Source: a virus. From it: DNA of 46,934 nt. Numbering within the stretch: position 1 is the first letter of the stretch; every line of letters begins with the position of its first letter. The stretch spans positions 1 through 46,934 of IMG/VR virus record IMGVR_UViG_3300022539_000142; one strand, given 5' to 3'. The notes under the pieces are model-generated. The model was given only the letters and a program-made list of their open reading frames with translations. It had not been told where the DNA came from and did not search any database. Both the position numbers and the translations under genes were made by a program. This document shows positions 20,937-29,670 of the stretch, piece after piece.

Positions 20937-20965
20937 TTGACATTCTGGGTTTATTGTGGTACGGT
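20937..20965 (+). promoter_or_regulatory. Candidate rightward promoter for the structural arm
   Basis: TTGACA is followed by a 17-bp spacer and TACGGT, a poor -10 box (three of six consensus bases). It lies 35 bp before the small-terminase start. The position and perfect -35 suggest a promoter, possibly one that needs an activator or a phage factor. Confidence 0.5.
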
Positions 20966-20999
20966 TACCTTAACTAGTGTAACTTTATTTGGAGCATCT

Positions 21000-21458
21000 A
21001 TGACGGCAAAGTTTGAGCTTGATACTGAGACCTTGATGGATCTGGAAGAGATAGGCCTGACTAATAAGCAAGTGGCTGTTGAGGTAGGCTGTCATCCAAT
21101 GACCCTCTCCAGAAAGATCGCTGATGTACAGAAGAAGCAGGGTCTCCTTTTGCAGTATAGAGCCATCCAATCCCTCCAACTTACGGAGCTACAAGCTCGT
21201 GTCCTCGAAGCAATAACTCCTGAGAAGATTAATGAAGCGCCTTTACGAGACCTTGTGATTGCCTTTAAGGTCTTGAAGGATAAGGAGCTTAATCTTGATG
21301 GGAAGCCTTCAGATATCAAGGGTTTGGTAGCTTACCTTATTGAGCTTGAGAAGGAAGACCTAGCTCTAGCAAAGCCTGTAGATGCTGTCGATGCAGAACA
21401 TGAGGAGGTGCAAAATGACAAGGAAATAACTGATCCAGACTACGTACCGGAGGTGTAG
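21000..21458 (+). CDS. Small terminase subunit candidate
   Basis: This 152-residue protein starts at the ATG at 21000 after GGAG; the frame extends 21 codons upstream into the promoter. Residues about 15-45 (MDLEEIGLTNKQVAVEVGCHPMTLSRKI) are a helix-turn-helix. A helical oligomerisation-type middle and an acidic tail follow. The HTH plus the position just before the large terminase is the usual signature of TerS, which recognises the packaging site. The assignment rests on fold and context. Confidence 0.72.
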   Translation: MTAKFELDTETLMDLEEIGLTNKQVAVEVGCHPMTLSRKIADVQKKQGLLLQYRAIQSLQLTELQARVLEAITPEKINEAPLRDLVIAFKVLKDKELNLDGKPSDIKGLVAYLIELEKEDLALAKPVDAVDAEHEEVQNDKEITDPDYVPEV

Positions 21459-21463
21459 AAGCG

Positions 21464-21682
21464 ATGTTTAAACAGGTACTGAAGAAATGTGGAACCTGTA
21501 GTGGTGCAGGACATTTTGCGATAATGGCTGATCTCAGTGTCACTGCAGGTGATTGCATAAGTCATTATGAAGTCTGTCCTACTTGTAAGGGAAGAGGTAT
21601 GGAGGAGACTAACACATTTATAGATTGTGGGAGCTGTGACGAATGCTTTGTATATGACTATGCTGGGTTAGGAGGAGGTTGA
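21464..21682 (+). CDS. DnaJ-type cysteine-rich (CxxCxGxG) zinc protein
   Basis: This 72-residue protein has CGTCSGAG and CPTCKGRG, the DnaJ central zinc-finger repeat, plus a third CGSCDEC cluster. Such small proteins are frequent in phages. The role is unknown, perhaps in assembly or redox. It sits between the two terminase genes. Confidence 0.72.
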   Translation: MFKQVLKKCGTCSGAGHFAIMADLSVTAGDCISHYEVCPTCKGRGMEETNTFIDCGSCDECFVYDYAGLGGG

Positions 21683-21683
21683 G

Positions 21684-21875
21684 GTGCCAGGGCAAGTCGC
21701 AAGAGTGAATGGTTATCAGACAACTTGGGGTGGTAAGCTTGTAGGTAAGGGAAAACCAGGGAGGTCGAAGAAGAAGGCTCAGACTCAACTCAATCTCTTA
21801 AGGGGTAAGAAGCATGGGTGGAGGCCTACAGGTGCGCCTGCAAAGTATAAAAGGGTCGCTAAACCAGGAAGATAA
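21684..21875 (+). CDS. Small basic protein of unknown function
   Basis: This 63-residue protein starts at GTG after GGAGG. It is very rich in Lys, Gly and Arg (GKPGRSKKKAQTQ ... RGKKHGWRPTG). Its last base overlaps the large-terminase start, so translation is coupled. It could bind DNA during packaging. No family was recognised. Confidence 0.6.
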   Translation: MPGQVARVNGYQTTWGGKLVGKGKPGRSKKKAQTQLNLLRGKKHGWRPTGAPAKYKRVAKPGR

Positions 21876-23359
21876 TGGAAGCATCAGTTCTTGCAAAATT
21901 GAAAGAGTGGAAAGAGAGTCCCTTGCTCTTTGTAATTGAGTGCATTGGTGCAACTCCTTCAAAACAGCAAACTCAGGCTCTTAGGCTTCTTCCAAAGGCT
22001 AAAAGACTTACCATTCGTAGTGGCCATGGAACAGGAAAGGATGCCTTTGCTTCATGGGCAGCAATATGGTTCAGCTCTACCAGGACTTATCCAAAGGTTC
22101 CCTGCATAGCACCAACCGCTCATCAGCTCCAGGACGTACTTTGGAGTGAGATGTCAAAGTGGTTGAGGCAGTCGAAAGTTGCTGATGAGTTCGTCATTCA
22201 GAAAGACAAGATATTTCATAAAGCAGCTCCGAAGGAATGGTGGATGAGAGCACTCTCTCCATCAGTCAAGGCTACCAAAGAGGAGCAGGCTGAAACGCTT
22301 GCTGGTCTTCATGCTGAACATATGCTGATAATTGGTGATGAAGTAAGCGGTATAAAAGATCCAACATTCATTCCCCTTGAAGGTGCCATGACTCAGGAGG
22401 ATAATAAGGTTATCCTTATTAGTAATCCGACTAAGAATACTGGTTATTTCTTCGATACTCACTTTGATCCAACTATATCTAAGAAATGGACGAAGCTTCA
22501 TTGGGATTCCAGAGAGAGTGAGCTTGTTACTGCAGATATGATTAGCTACTTTAGGGATAAGTATGGAGAAGGTAGTAATGTCTGGAGAATTAGGGTAGAA
22601 GGGAATCCTCCTCTTGATGATGAAAGTACTTTCATCCCACTATCTTGGGCACTGCAGTGTGTGGGGAATACTATCGAAGTCGATCCTGAGTGGCCTCTAT
22701 ACCTTTCTGTTGATATAGCTAGATACGGAGAAGATGATAGCATCATCTTACCAAGGAGAGGTATGAAGATAAGCCGCTGGGATCGCTTTCATGGGAATCA
22801 CACAATGGATCTTGCTCACCACGTTGTCAGGAATTTCAATGACTTAGAAGCTAGTGGAGTTGTTCTCGATGAGATTGGCGTAGGAGGTGGAGTCGTTGAT
22901 TGGCTGCAGAATGACCCAAGGGGACTTGGACAGAAGGCTGTTGGGCTTAACGTTACAGAGGCCTCAAGTGACAAGAAGAAATGGCACAGACTTAGAGACG
23001 AACTCTGGGATCGAGTGAGAGGTCACTTAATGCATACCAGACTAGACCTTCCCGATGAGACGGTGAAGATGTTTGGGAAGGACTGGAACATTGGGCATCT
23101 CCTTGCCAATGAGCTGGCTGGCCCAAGGTACAAGATGGATAAGAATGGAGCTATTCAGATTGAGAGCAAGCTGGATATGAAAGCACGAGGAATCACATCT
23201 CCAAATATTGCAGATGCGCTCATTATGTCTGAATTCTTCAACAATGTAGCCTTTGCAATGTGGGGGAAGAAGGAGAAGGAAAGACAAGTAAAGAGGCAAT
23301 TCTCTCCTGCATTTCCAGCACCTCCTCAGAGCCCTCAGGCATGGATGACTCAAGGATAA
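21875..23359 (+). CDS. terL: Large terminase subunit (packaging ATPase and nuclease)
   Basis: This 494-residue protein pumps DNA into the capsid and cuts it. It has an ATPase domain with Walker A GHGTGKD at 50-56 and Walker B LIIGDE at 151-156. A coupling-type 'LISNPTKNTG' segment is near 181. The RNase H-like nuclease domain has VDIARYGEDDS at 279-289, VVLDEIG near 330 and NIADALIM near 461, which provide the acidic metal ligands. The length is normal for TerL. The family resembles P22/Sf6-like terminases, as expected with the portal type. Confidence is high. Confidence 0.93.
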   Translation: MEASVLAKLKEWKESPLLFVIECIGATPSKQQTQALRLLPKAKRLTIRSGHGTGKDAFASWAAIWFSSTRTYPKVPCIAPTAHQLQDVLWSEMSKWLRQSKVADEFVIQKDKIFHKAAPKEWWMRALSPSVKATKEEQAETLAGLHAEHMLIIGDEVSGIKDPTFIPLEGAMTQEDNKVILISNPTKNTGYFFDTHFDPTISKKWTKLHWDSRESELVTADMISYFRDKYGEGSNVWRIRVEGNPPLDDESTFIPLSWALQCVGNTIEVDPEWPLYLSVDIARYGEDDSIILPRRGMKISRWDRFHGNHTMDLAHHVVRNFNDLEASGVVLDEIGVGGGVVDWLQNDPRGLGQKAVGLNVTEASSDKKKWHRLRDELWDRVRGHLMHTRLDLPDETVKMFGKDWNIGHLLANELAGPRYKMDKNGAIQIESKLDMKARGITSPNIADALIMSEFFNNVAFAMWGKKEKERQVKRQFSPAFPAPPQSPQAWMTQG

Positions 23360-23369
23360 GGAGGTAGTT

Positions 23370-23798
23370 ATGTTAACAAAAACTTATTTTGTTGTAGTAT
23401 TCATATTGATTGTGTTGCTTGGCTTTTGGAGCTGGACTAACGCAGAAGAACAAAAATTCGGCTACGGTTTTGACTTCAAAGGGACTCCTATTGCAATTGC
23501 TATCCCGCTGGGTCAGTCAGACTTTACTGTATCTGCGTGGAAGGTAACTTACTATGAACATCTAACAGCCGAGGTAGGACTTATAACACTTATTAATCCG
23601 GCTGTACCAGGGTATTACGAGATGCTAGGTTGTGAGAATATACCACTGGTTTTAGCATTACGTCGTCATCTTAACGAAGTAGACTTGTACTGGGTTTATC
23701 ATGGTAATAAGAAAGTTGTGAAGGCTACCAAGGAAGAGTTTGAGAAAAGAAAGACGGAAGCACAATATATGTGTGTACTGGAGAGTAAGGACATATAG
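23370..23798 (+). CDS. Membrane-anchored or exported protein of unknown function
   Basis: This 142-residue protein starts after AAGGAGG. Residues about 5-23 are a transmembrane or signal segment (VVVFILIVLLGFWSW) followed by NAEEQKFGYGF. The rest is a beta-rich globular domain with two Cys. A signal-bearing protein between terminase and portal is unusual and may be a host-envelope factor. No family was recognised. Confidence 0.62.
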   Translation: MLTKTYFVVVFILIVLLGFWSWTNAEEQKFGYGFDFKGTPIAIAIPLGQSDFTVSAWKVTYYEHLTAEVGLITLINPAVPGYYEMLGCENIPLVLALRRHLNEVDLYWVYHGNKKVVKATKEEFEKRKTEAQYMCVLESKDI

Positions 23799-24499
23799 TG
23801 GCTGCAATTCTTCCAAGAGAAGGGCCTGGCCTTGAAGAGGTGGCCCCTGGCATAGCACGCCAGAAAAGGGAGGCTAAACGACAGCTTCCAGTAGATACGC
23901 TTCTAGCACTTGTATCTGGTGGTATCGCTCCTATATCAAGAGGGGCAGCTATGAGAGCTGTAGCTGCGACGCCTTTCAAAGCTGCACGTCTGGGATATCA
24001 AAGGGGTATAACTAGGGTTCCACAGCGAGTACTTGATTGGGTTGAGAAGATCCGTATCATGCCTGCCCATAAGACGATGCGTGGGCAATTTAGGACTGGA
24101 ACCAAGGAGCTGGAGCTTTTCCCCAGAAGGGGTGAGCTTATGAGGGGAGCAGAGAAGACGCTCCAGGAAGAACTTGCTCATGCAGCTCAAGCTGAAGCAT
24201 CTAGGAGAGGGAAGAAATGGGCTAAGCAAGCATGGGGGCAACATAAGGAATTTGGGCAAAAACTTGCTTATCCCTATGGCTATGCAGCAAGTCCAATAGA
24301 GTATGGAGCTAAGAGTCTGGCTAAGGAAGCAATGGCTCTGGACATTCCTCTGAGCCCTAAAATATATAAGGGCATGCTTCAGCGGGGAATGCAAAAAGCA
24401 CTGCGAAGGGGGAAGACCACTGGAGAGATCTTGGGAAGGACTAGGGGAATAGGAGAGAAAGGGATTTTGACTGAATTGATAGAGGGAGGAGTCTTTTAA
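23798..24499 (+). CDS. Protein of unknown function with a metallopeptidase-like EELAH motif
   Basis: This 233-residue basic protein starts at GTG, overlapping the previous stop. Its middle reads 'ELFPRRGELMRGAEKTLQEELAHAAQAEA' followed by 'SPIEYGAKSLAKEAM'. This resembles phage-encoded HExxH metallopeptidase-like regions with a downstream 'P.E..A' ligand, but the first His is Glu. It may be an inactive relative or only a helical match. It precedes the portal and may be a head or ejection component. Confidence 0.55.
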   Translation: MAAILPREGPGLEEVAPGIARQKREAKRQLPVDTLLALVSGGIAPISRGAAMRAVAATPFKAARLGYQRGITRVPQRVLDWVEKIRIMPAHKTMRGQFRTGTKELELFPRRGELMRGAEKTLQEELAHAAQAEASRRGKKWAKQAWGQHKEFGQKLAYPYGYAASPIEYGAKSLAKEAMALDIPLSPKIYKGMLQRGMQKALRRGKTTGEILGRTRGIGEKGILTELIEGGVF

Positions 24500-26335
24500 A
24501 TGCCGATAGCAGATCGCGAAGAAAGTCCTTCATCAACGGGAGCCACAGCGTCAGATGATAAAGATCTGAACCAGCTTATTGATTGGCTTAAGAAGGCAGA
24601 GGAAAGTACTCCGGAGAAGAACTACAGAAAGGATTCTAAGGAAGACTATGCCTTCTACGCTGGTGATCAGGACACTGCTACCATTAAGCAAGATCTTGAG
24701 GATTTGAAGCGACCGTGTACAGTGTATAATGAGATCAAGCCTAAGGTCGATATGCTTGTTGGTATGGCTGCGCAGACCAAGCATAGAGCTACTGTTATAC
24801 CTATTGGCATGGAAGATGAGCCCCTGGTCGAAGTTATGGCAGGCACCTTACTTCACTTCCAGAAGAAGGCGAAGATTCTGAGGAAGGAACTTGAGTGCTT
24901 TGAGCATACAGTGAAGAGTGGAAGATCACTCCTCTGGTTCTATATTGACAAGTCCAATCCTTTCAAGCTTGTGATTAAGGCCAAGAGGTTTCCTGGAGGA
25001 AATTTCTACTTAGATCCTGACTCCCAAGAGTATGACATGTCAGATGCTAGGTACCTGTTCCTTGATAAGTGGCTTACTGAGCATCAGATAAAGCAGTTTT
25101 GGCCGGATTTCAACATATCAATGGCTCAGCAGTATAGCAAGGATGCTGACTCGCCAAGCTTTTTCGATGAGGGAAGGGAGAAGTATAGAATTGTAGAAGG
25201 CTGGTACTATAAGTTTGTAGACGTTATCTACTTCATAAACCCTATGACTAACAAGGTAGAGTACTTACCTCCTGCAGAATTCAAGGCATTTGAGAAGACT
25301 ATGCAAGAAGGGCTTCCTCTTCCTGGTGGTAAGGTTTTTGAGTATGAGGAACCAATTCAGCAGCAGAAGTCTTTCAAGAAGCAGTATCATTATATGATTT
25401 TCTCTGGTGTGAATAAGCAGGAAGGTGGCCCAAGCCCATATAACTGGGAAGGCTTCCCTGGAGTACTTTTTGCAGCGTACAAGGAGCATGATACTAATGT
25501 CTGGTTTGGTGCAATAAAGAATGGAAAAGATCCACAAAGGACTCTGAATGTCAACAGGAGACAATTGGTTCATCTCCTGCAGACCCTGCCTAAGGGTGTA
25601 TTGAAGCATGAAGTAGGAGCAGTAATGAACATTGATGAGTATGAGACAAAATCTGCTGAGCCTAACTTTCACCTGGAGGTTGCCAAGGGAATGTATGAAA
25701 AGGTTGGCTTTGTTGAGCAACCCAGGATTTCGCCTGTCTATGGTTTGCTTGACAGACTCCTTGTTCAAAGTATTAAGGATGAAATGGGGACTCAGGATTC
25801 ACTTATGGGAATCCAAACTACAGGTAGGGAACCAGGAATAACTGTTAAAGCAAGGCAGCAGACTGGAATTGCTGTGCTTTATATACTGTTCGATAACTTC
25901 AGGGAGTCAAGGCTTCAGGGTGGAAAGATACATATGTCCTTGATTCAACAGTATGTTACAATGAAGCAGGTTGTTAGAATTGAAGGGCCTAAGGGAGCTC
26001 AACTTTTAGAGATCAACTCACAGATGAATCCAGAGATGGGTGGCTTCAATGACATTTCTGCTGGAGAGTTTGACTATGAGGTTGAGGAAACACCTGAAAC
26101 TATGGTTATCAGGGCAGCTACTGCTCAGATGCTTGTAGACTTCTCACAGAATAATCCTGGTACAATTCCTCCAGATGTCATTCTGGAGTATACTGATCTG
26201 CCGTTCTCGGCAAAGCAGAAAGTCAAGGAATTCTGGCAAGCTCAACAGGATGCAGCTAAGCTGGAGAAAGATAGAGAGTATGAGCTTCGTCTGAAGGAGA
26301 TTGAAGCTAAAAATAGACCTAAATCTAAGGAGTAG
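24500..26335 (+). CDS. Portal protein (P22 type)
   Basis: This 611-residue protein forms the dodecameric ring for DNA entry and exit. The N-terminal part has 'YRKDSKEDYAFYAGDQ' and 'YNEIKPKVDMLVGMAAQTKHRATVIP', the characteristic start of P22-like portals. A long alpha-helical stem and a charged C-terminal helical tail (LEKDREYELRLKEIEAK) follow. Its position right after the terminase module supports the call. Confidence 0.9.
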   Translation: MPIADREESPSSTGATASDDKDLNQLIDWLKKAEESTPEKNYRKDSKEDYAFYAGDQDTATIKQDLEDLKRPCTVYNEIKPKVDMLVGMAAQTKHRATVIPIGMEDEPLVEVMAGTLLHFQKKAKILRKELECFEHTVKSGRSLLWFYIDKSNPFKLVIKAKRFPGGNFYLDPDSQEYDMSDARYLFLDKWLTEHQIKQFWPDFNISMAQQYSKDADSPSFFDEGREKYRIVEGWYYKFVDVIYFINPMTNKVEYLPPAEFKAFEKTMQEGLPLPGGKVFEYEEPIQQQKSFKKQYHYMIFSGVNKQEGGPSPYNWEGFPGVLFAAYKEHDTNVWFGAIKNGKDPQRTLNVNRRQLVHLLQTLPKGVLKHEVGAVMNIDEYETKSAEPNFHLEVAKGMYEKVGFVEQPRISPVYGLLDRLLVQSIKDEMGTQDSLMGIQTTGREPGITVKARQQTGIAVLYILFDNFRESRLQGGKIHMSLIQQYVTMKQVVRIEGPKGAQLLEINSQMNPEMGGFNDISAGEFDYEVEETPETMVIRAATAQMLVDFSQNNPGTIPPDVILEYTDLPFSAKQKVKEFWQAQQDAAKLEKDREYELRLKEIEAKNRPKSKE

Positions 26336-26340
26336 CAGAA

Positions 26341-26514
26341 ATGACAGACATTAATAAGCAAGAGCTTCTGGCGCAGATAAACAAGCTGTTACACGAAGTC
26401 AGAGGTCGACAGGAAACATGTACTGACGACGATGCTTATAACTTCAGTGAAGGCCAGATTTCGGCCTACGAAGAAGTTACGTATTTATTAAAAGACAGTA
26501 AACCTAAAGAATAA
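26341..26514 (+). CDS. Small acidic helical protein (57 aa)
   Basis: This ORF begins MTDINKQELLAQINKLLHEV and ends KDSKPKE. It starts after AAGGAG. It fills the gap between portal and scaffold-like genes. It is predicted to be helical. No family was recognised. Confidence 0.65.
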   Translation: MTDINKQELLAQINKLLHEVRGRQETCTDDDAYNFSEGQISAYEEVTYLLKDSKPKE

Positions 26515-26527
26515 AGGAGTTTAACTA

Positions 26528-27493
26528 ATGACCACAACAGTAGTAACCGTTGAGTCGCAAGAGGCTGATGAAGCTAAGTTAGCGCTTGAGGACTTACACA
26601 AGGACGAAGGCGACAAAGGTGAAGGCGATAAGGGTAAGGCTGAAGGGGATAAAACTGAGGAAGAAAAAGCTGCAGATGTTGCAGCAGCCGAGCTTGCTGA
26701 AAAGCTCAAGCCCATTGAGAAAACAGATGGGTCAATGGAAACTGCTGATGAAGCAAAAGCAAGAGTCGATGCTGAAATAGCAGCAGCTGCGGAACCTACT
26801 GAGGCTGAGAAATTGGCTGAGGAAAACAAGGATCTCCGTCAAATGCTCCGCACCGTCAAGCGTGATCAGGTGCAGATGAAAGCCAAAGTTGACCGGCTTT
26901 CTATGAAACCTGCAAAGGAAGAGGGAAAGGCTGAGGGAGATGATGATGAAGGTGGAGATGCTGATGAGGGTGGTAAGAAGAAGGTAGACGAAATACCTCT
27001 AAGCCGTGTGGAAGAGCTTCAAGGGGCTATAACCCAGATAGGGCAAGAACGAGGTGCTTCGCTAGATATACTCCTTGAAACAATGGCACAGGGATCGTAT
27101 AAGGATGTGCGGGAGGTCTGCTCAAGAGGCAACTTCGATGATATGTTCGAAGCTATTGCACAAGAGGCCAGTAAAGATGGTAAGAACTATGACGAGACTT
27201 TACTTGAAGTAGAACTGAACGTCTGGGCTAAGGAGAACCCGTACAGTTACATGTATGATCTTATCCAAAAGTATCATCCTGCTTACAAAAAGGAGGAGGG
27301 TGCTGCCAAGCCGGGTGAGAAGGAAGATAAACATGTTGTCGCCGATGCTCCGGGAAATATAGCAGACAAAGGTGGGGACAGTGATCTTAAGAGTGGCTGG
27401 ACTTCTAAGAGGATTGATGATTTACCTGAAGCAGAACTGGATGCTGTTCCAAAAGATGTCTATGACAAATACATGTTAGGTGAATTAGACTAA
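26528..27493 (+). CDS. Scaffold-like capsid assembly protein
   Basis: This 321-residue, very acidic, Glu/Lys/Ala-rich protein has a long disordered first third with repeated 'KGEGDKG' runs. A coiled coil (about 95-125, ENKDLRQMLRTVKRDQVQMKAKVDRL) and a folded C-terminal part follow. Its composition and position directly before the major capsid gene fit a scaffolding protein. The sequence shows no specific family. Confidence 0.72.
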   Translation: MTTTVVTVESQEADEAKLALEDLHKDEGDKGEGDKGKAEGDKTEEEKAADVAAAELAEKLKPIEKTDGSMETADEAKARVDAEIAAAAEPTEAEKLAEENKDLRQMLRTVKRDQVQMKAKVDRLSMKPAKEEGKAEGDDDEGGDADEGGKKKVDEIPLSRVEELQGAITQIGQERGASLDILLETMAQGSYKDVREVCSRGNFDDMFEAIAQEASKDGKNYDETLLEVELNVWAKENPYSYMYDLIQKYHPAYKKEEGAAKPGEKEDKHVVADAPGNIADKGGDSDLKSGWTSKRIDDLPEAELDAVPKDVYDKYMLGELD

Positions 27494-27507
27494 GGAGGTT
27501 AAGGATT

Positions 27508-28548
27508 ATGGCAACTACACCTAAAACGCAGTTTCAGACCAATGACGCCTTGACCAGGAAAAAGTGGGCGAAAGACCTTTTCAGGATCATCCTTCCAGCT
27601 GTTGAGTATAACTACCTAGTGGGTACAGGAACTGACTCAATCGTACAGCTGAGGACAGAGCTTGGTAAGGGAGAAGGTGACAAGATCACCTTTGGAATTC
27701 GTCTGCCCCTAACTGGTGCTGGTGTCGTTGGTAGAGATACGGTCGAGGGAAATGAAGAGAAGCTGATCTTCAAGGACTTTGACATGACCATTGAGGAGTT
27801 GAACCATGCAGTTGATACTGGTGGTAAGATGGATGAGCAAAGAATCCCTTACGACCTGATGATAGAAGGGAAGAATGCTCTCCAGGACTGGTGGGCTGAT
27901 AAGCTGTCGGAAATTCTGATAGCTACACTGTGTGGAAATACCAGTTTTACGATTGCTGGTAAAACCTTTGCTCAGGCCTGTACTGCTCCAACTAAGGCCT
28001 TGACAGTAAATGATACGGCCGAAGCAAGTATCTCATCCGCTGACACAATGGATCTTCACTTCTTGGACAGGATGAAGCAGAGAGCTCAGATGCCTACAGC
28101 AGGCACTAATGAGCGCAAGGTACGGCCCCTTAAGAAAGGGGGCAAGAATTACTTCCGAGTAATTATGCATACCTATGTTTTTGATGCTCTGCGTCAGAAC
28201 ATGAACGTAGGGCAGTGGGGTGACTTGCTGAGGAATGCTCAGAAACTCCAGATACCTCAGGTCGAGTTTGAGTATAATGGAATGCTCGTTACCAAGTCGG
28301 AGAGGTGTACATCGCCTTATACCAATGTGTACAGAAGTGTACTAGTTGGCTGTCAGTCCGCTACGTGGGCTTGGGGAGGTGCTGGTGAGAGTAAGGGTTC
28401 GGTAATGGCCTTTGTGCCTTACGAGAAGGATGCCAAGCGGTACGTCATGATCAGAGGCGGAGGCATCTTTGGAGTGAAAAAGGTAGTCTTCCAAGCTGAG
28501 GACTATGGCGTCGTGACTGGCTCCAGTTACGGAGCAGCATTGACATAA
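27508..28548 (+). CDS. Major capsid protein (N4 gp56 / DUF4043 family)
   Basis: This 346-residue protein should form the shell. The pattern 'RKKWAKDLFRIILPAVEYNYLVGTGTDSIVQLRTEL.KGEGDKITFGIRLPLTGAGVVGRDTVEGNEEKL.FKDF' is typical of the N4 gp56-like capsid family. The C-terminal 'ALLVGCQ...AWAW'-type region is also present (SVLVGCQSATWAWGG). AAGGAGG precedes the start. The pairing of an N4-type capsid with a P22-type portal is seen in several podovirus-like groups. Confidence 0.9.
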   Translation: MATTPKTQFQTNDALTRKKWAKDLFRIILPAVEYNYLVGTGTDSIVQLRTELGKGEGDKITFGIRLPLTGAGVVGRDTVEGNEEKLIFKDFDMTIEELNHAVDTGGKMDEQRIPYDLMIEGKNALQDWWADKLSEILIATLCGNTSFTIAGKTFAQACTAPTKALTVNDTAEASISSADTMDLHFLDRMKQRAQMPTAGTNERKVRPLKKGGKNYFRVIMHTYVFDALRQNMNVGQWGDLLRNAQKLQIPQVEFEYNGMLVTKSERCTSPYTNVYRSVLVGCQSATWAWGGAGESKGSVMAFVPYEKDAKRYVMIRGGGIFGVKKVVFQAEDYGVVTGSSYGAALT

Positions 28549-28561
28549 TAGGAGGTCTGTT

Positions 28562-28972
28562 ATGACAGATAAATTTAGTCACAAGCTGGCTAACAATTAC
28601 AAGCTGGCAATGAGTGGGTTGTTCATACAGACTGCTATTACTGCTGCGACGTACAACATTGTCCGTATTCCCAGTCATGCCCTTGTACAGGATGTCTGGC
28701 TTGAGGTTACAGAAGTTTGTACAGCGGCTGCAACAATCACTATCGGATGGGGAGCCTATGGCTCAGTGTCTGCACAGACAGCGGGCTTTATGTCGAATGA
28801 CATAGCAGCACCTCAAGACCCAGTTGGGCTTAGGAGAGCCCAAAAGGACAATCTACTCACGTTTCCAGGCAGGTACTTTGAGGCTGGCAGCAGCATTTTG
28901 ACTGTCACAACCACTGGTACCTTTACTGCGGGTAAGTTTAGAGTGTTCATGGGATACTCAGTTATCCGCTAA
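28562..28972 (+). CDS. Capsid-associated (decoration-type) protein candidate
   Basis: This 136-residue beta-rich protein follows the capsid gene and starts after GGAGG. The regular strands (YNIVRIPSHALVQDVWLEVTEV...TITIGWGAY) suggest a decoration or head-completion protein. The following 180-residue protein has a similar layout. No family was named. Confidence 0.6.
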   Translation: MTDKFSHKLANNYKLAMSGLFIQTAITAATYNIVRIPSHALVQDVWLEVTEVCTAAATITIGWGAYGSVSAQTAGFMSNDIAAPQDPVGLRRAQKDNLLTFPGRYFEAGSSILTVTTTGTFTAGKFRVFMGYSVIR

Positions 28973-29031
28973 ACCTTGAAACTCTTAGGGGTTCCTCAAC
29001 AGGAATCAACTTAGAATTAGGAGGTTCTATT

Positions 29032-29574
29032 ATGGCTAATATAGTAGATCTCAGGCGGACTGACCTGAGAAGCAATGTATTGGAGAATCCGTATTGGATT
29101 ACTTCAAGGGAGATAACGTGTCCTACCCATGACGCTGTAGTTGTTGGACTTTTCTCTTTTCCAATTACTCTCATAGCTTCATCTCTGTGTGAGGCTTGCT
29201 ATGGTAACAGCAAGATTATCATTCAGGAGGCAGTATGGGAGATAAACACAGCGTTTTCTGGGGGTACCCCAGCGCTTATCGCAGGTATACAAACTCTTGA
29301 TCTCCAGACGACTCTGGCCTATACTGACTCTAACGAGAATGCACTTATAGAGTCTGTTGCAGGTTCAGGTGTGACTAACTCTGCGGGCGTATATCCACTT
29401 CATGTGACCAGTGCCTTTGATACTGCCAGAGTTGCAGGGCAGCATGCAACTGATTACGTCATTACACCAGCTGATACTGTTGTTCCTTGTATAACAGTTA
29501 ACCCCTCAGGTGGTATGACAGGTGGTTCTGCGTTCTTGCACTTGCTGATCGCAGTGGTACCTCAGGTGACCTAA
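29032..29574 (+). CDS. Capsid-associated protein candidate, similar layout to its neighbour
   Basis: This 180-residue beta-rich protein starts after AGGAGG. It has 'VVVGLFSFPITLIASSLCEACYGNSKIIIQEAVWEI'. Like the preceding protein it may be a head decoration or vertex protein. The 59-bp gap before it holds a short imperfect hairpin (GGTTCCTCAACAGGAATC) of unclear meaning. Confidence 0.6.
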   Translation: MANIVDLRRTDLRSNVLENPYWITSREITCPTHDAVVVGLFSFPITLIASSLCEACYGNSKIIIQEAVWEINTAFSGGTPALIAGIQTLDLQTTLAYTDSNENALIESVAGSGVTNSAGVYPLHVTSAFDTARVAGQHATDYVITPADTVVPCITVNPSGGMTGGSAFLHLLIAVVPQVT

Positions 29575-29578
29575 GCGT

Positions 29579-29599
29579 AAACGTCAATAATTGACGTTT
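29579..29599. promoter_or_regulatory. GTCAA palindrome, site 7
   Basis: Perfect AAACGTCAA, TAA, TTGACGTTT, 5 bp after the stop of the decoration-type gene and 72 bp before the next start. It has C/G in place of the G/C of other copies, changed in both arms, so symmetry is kept. Confidence 0.8.
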
Positions 29600-29670
29600 C
29601 TGGCGTGACTGCTTCTGGACAGGTGGAGGCTAACTGCCAAGTCTCCACCTTTCTAAACCCTGGAGGTGCT

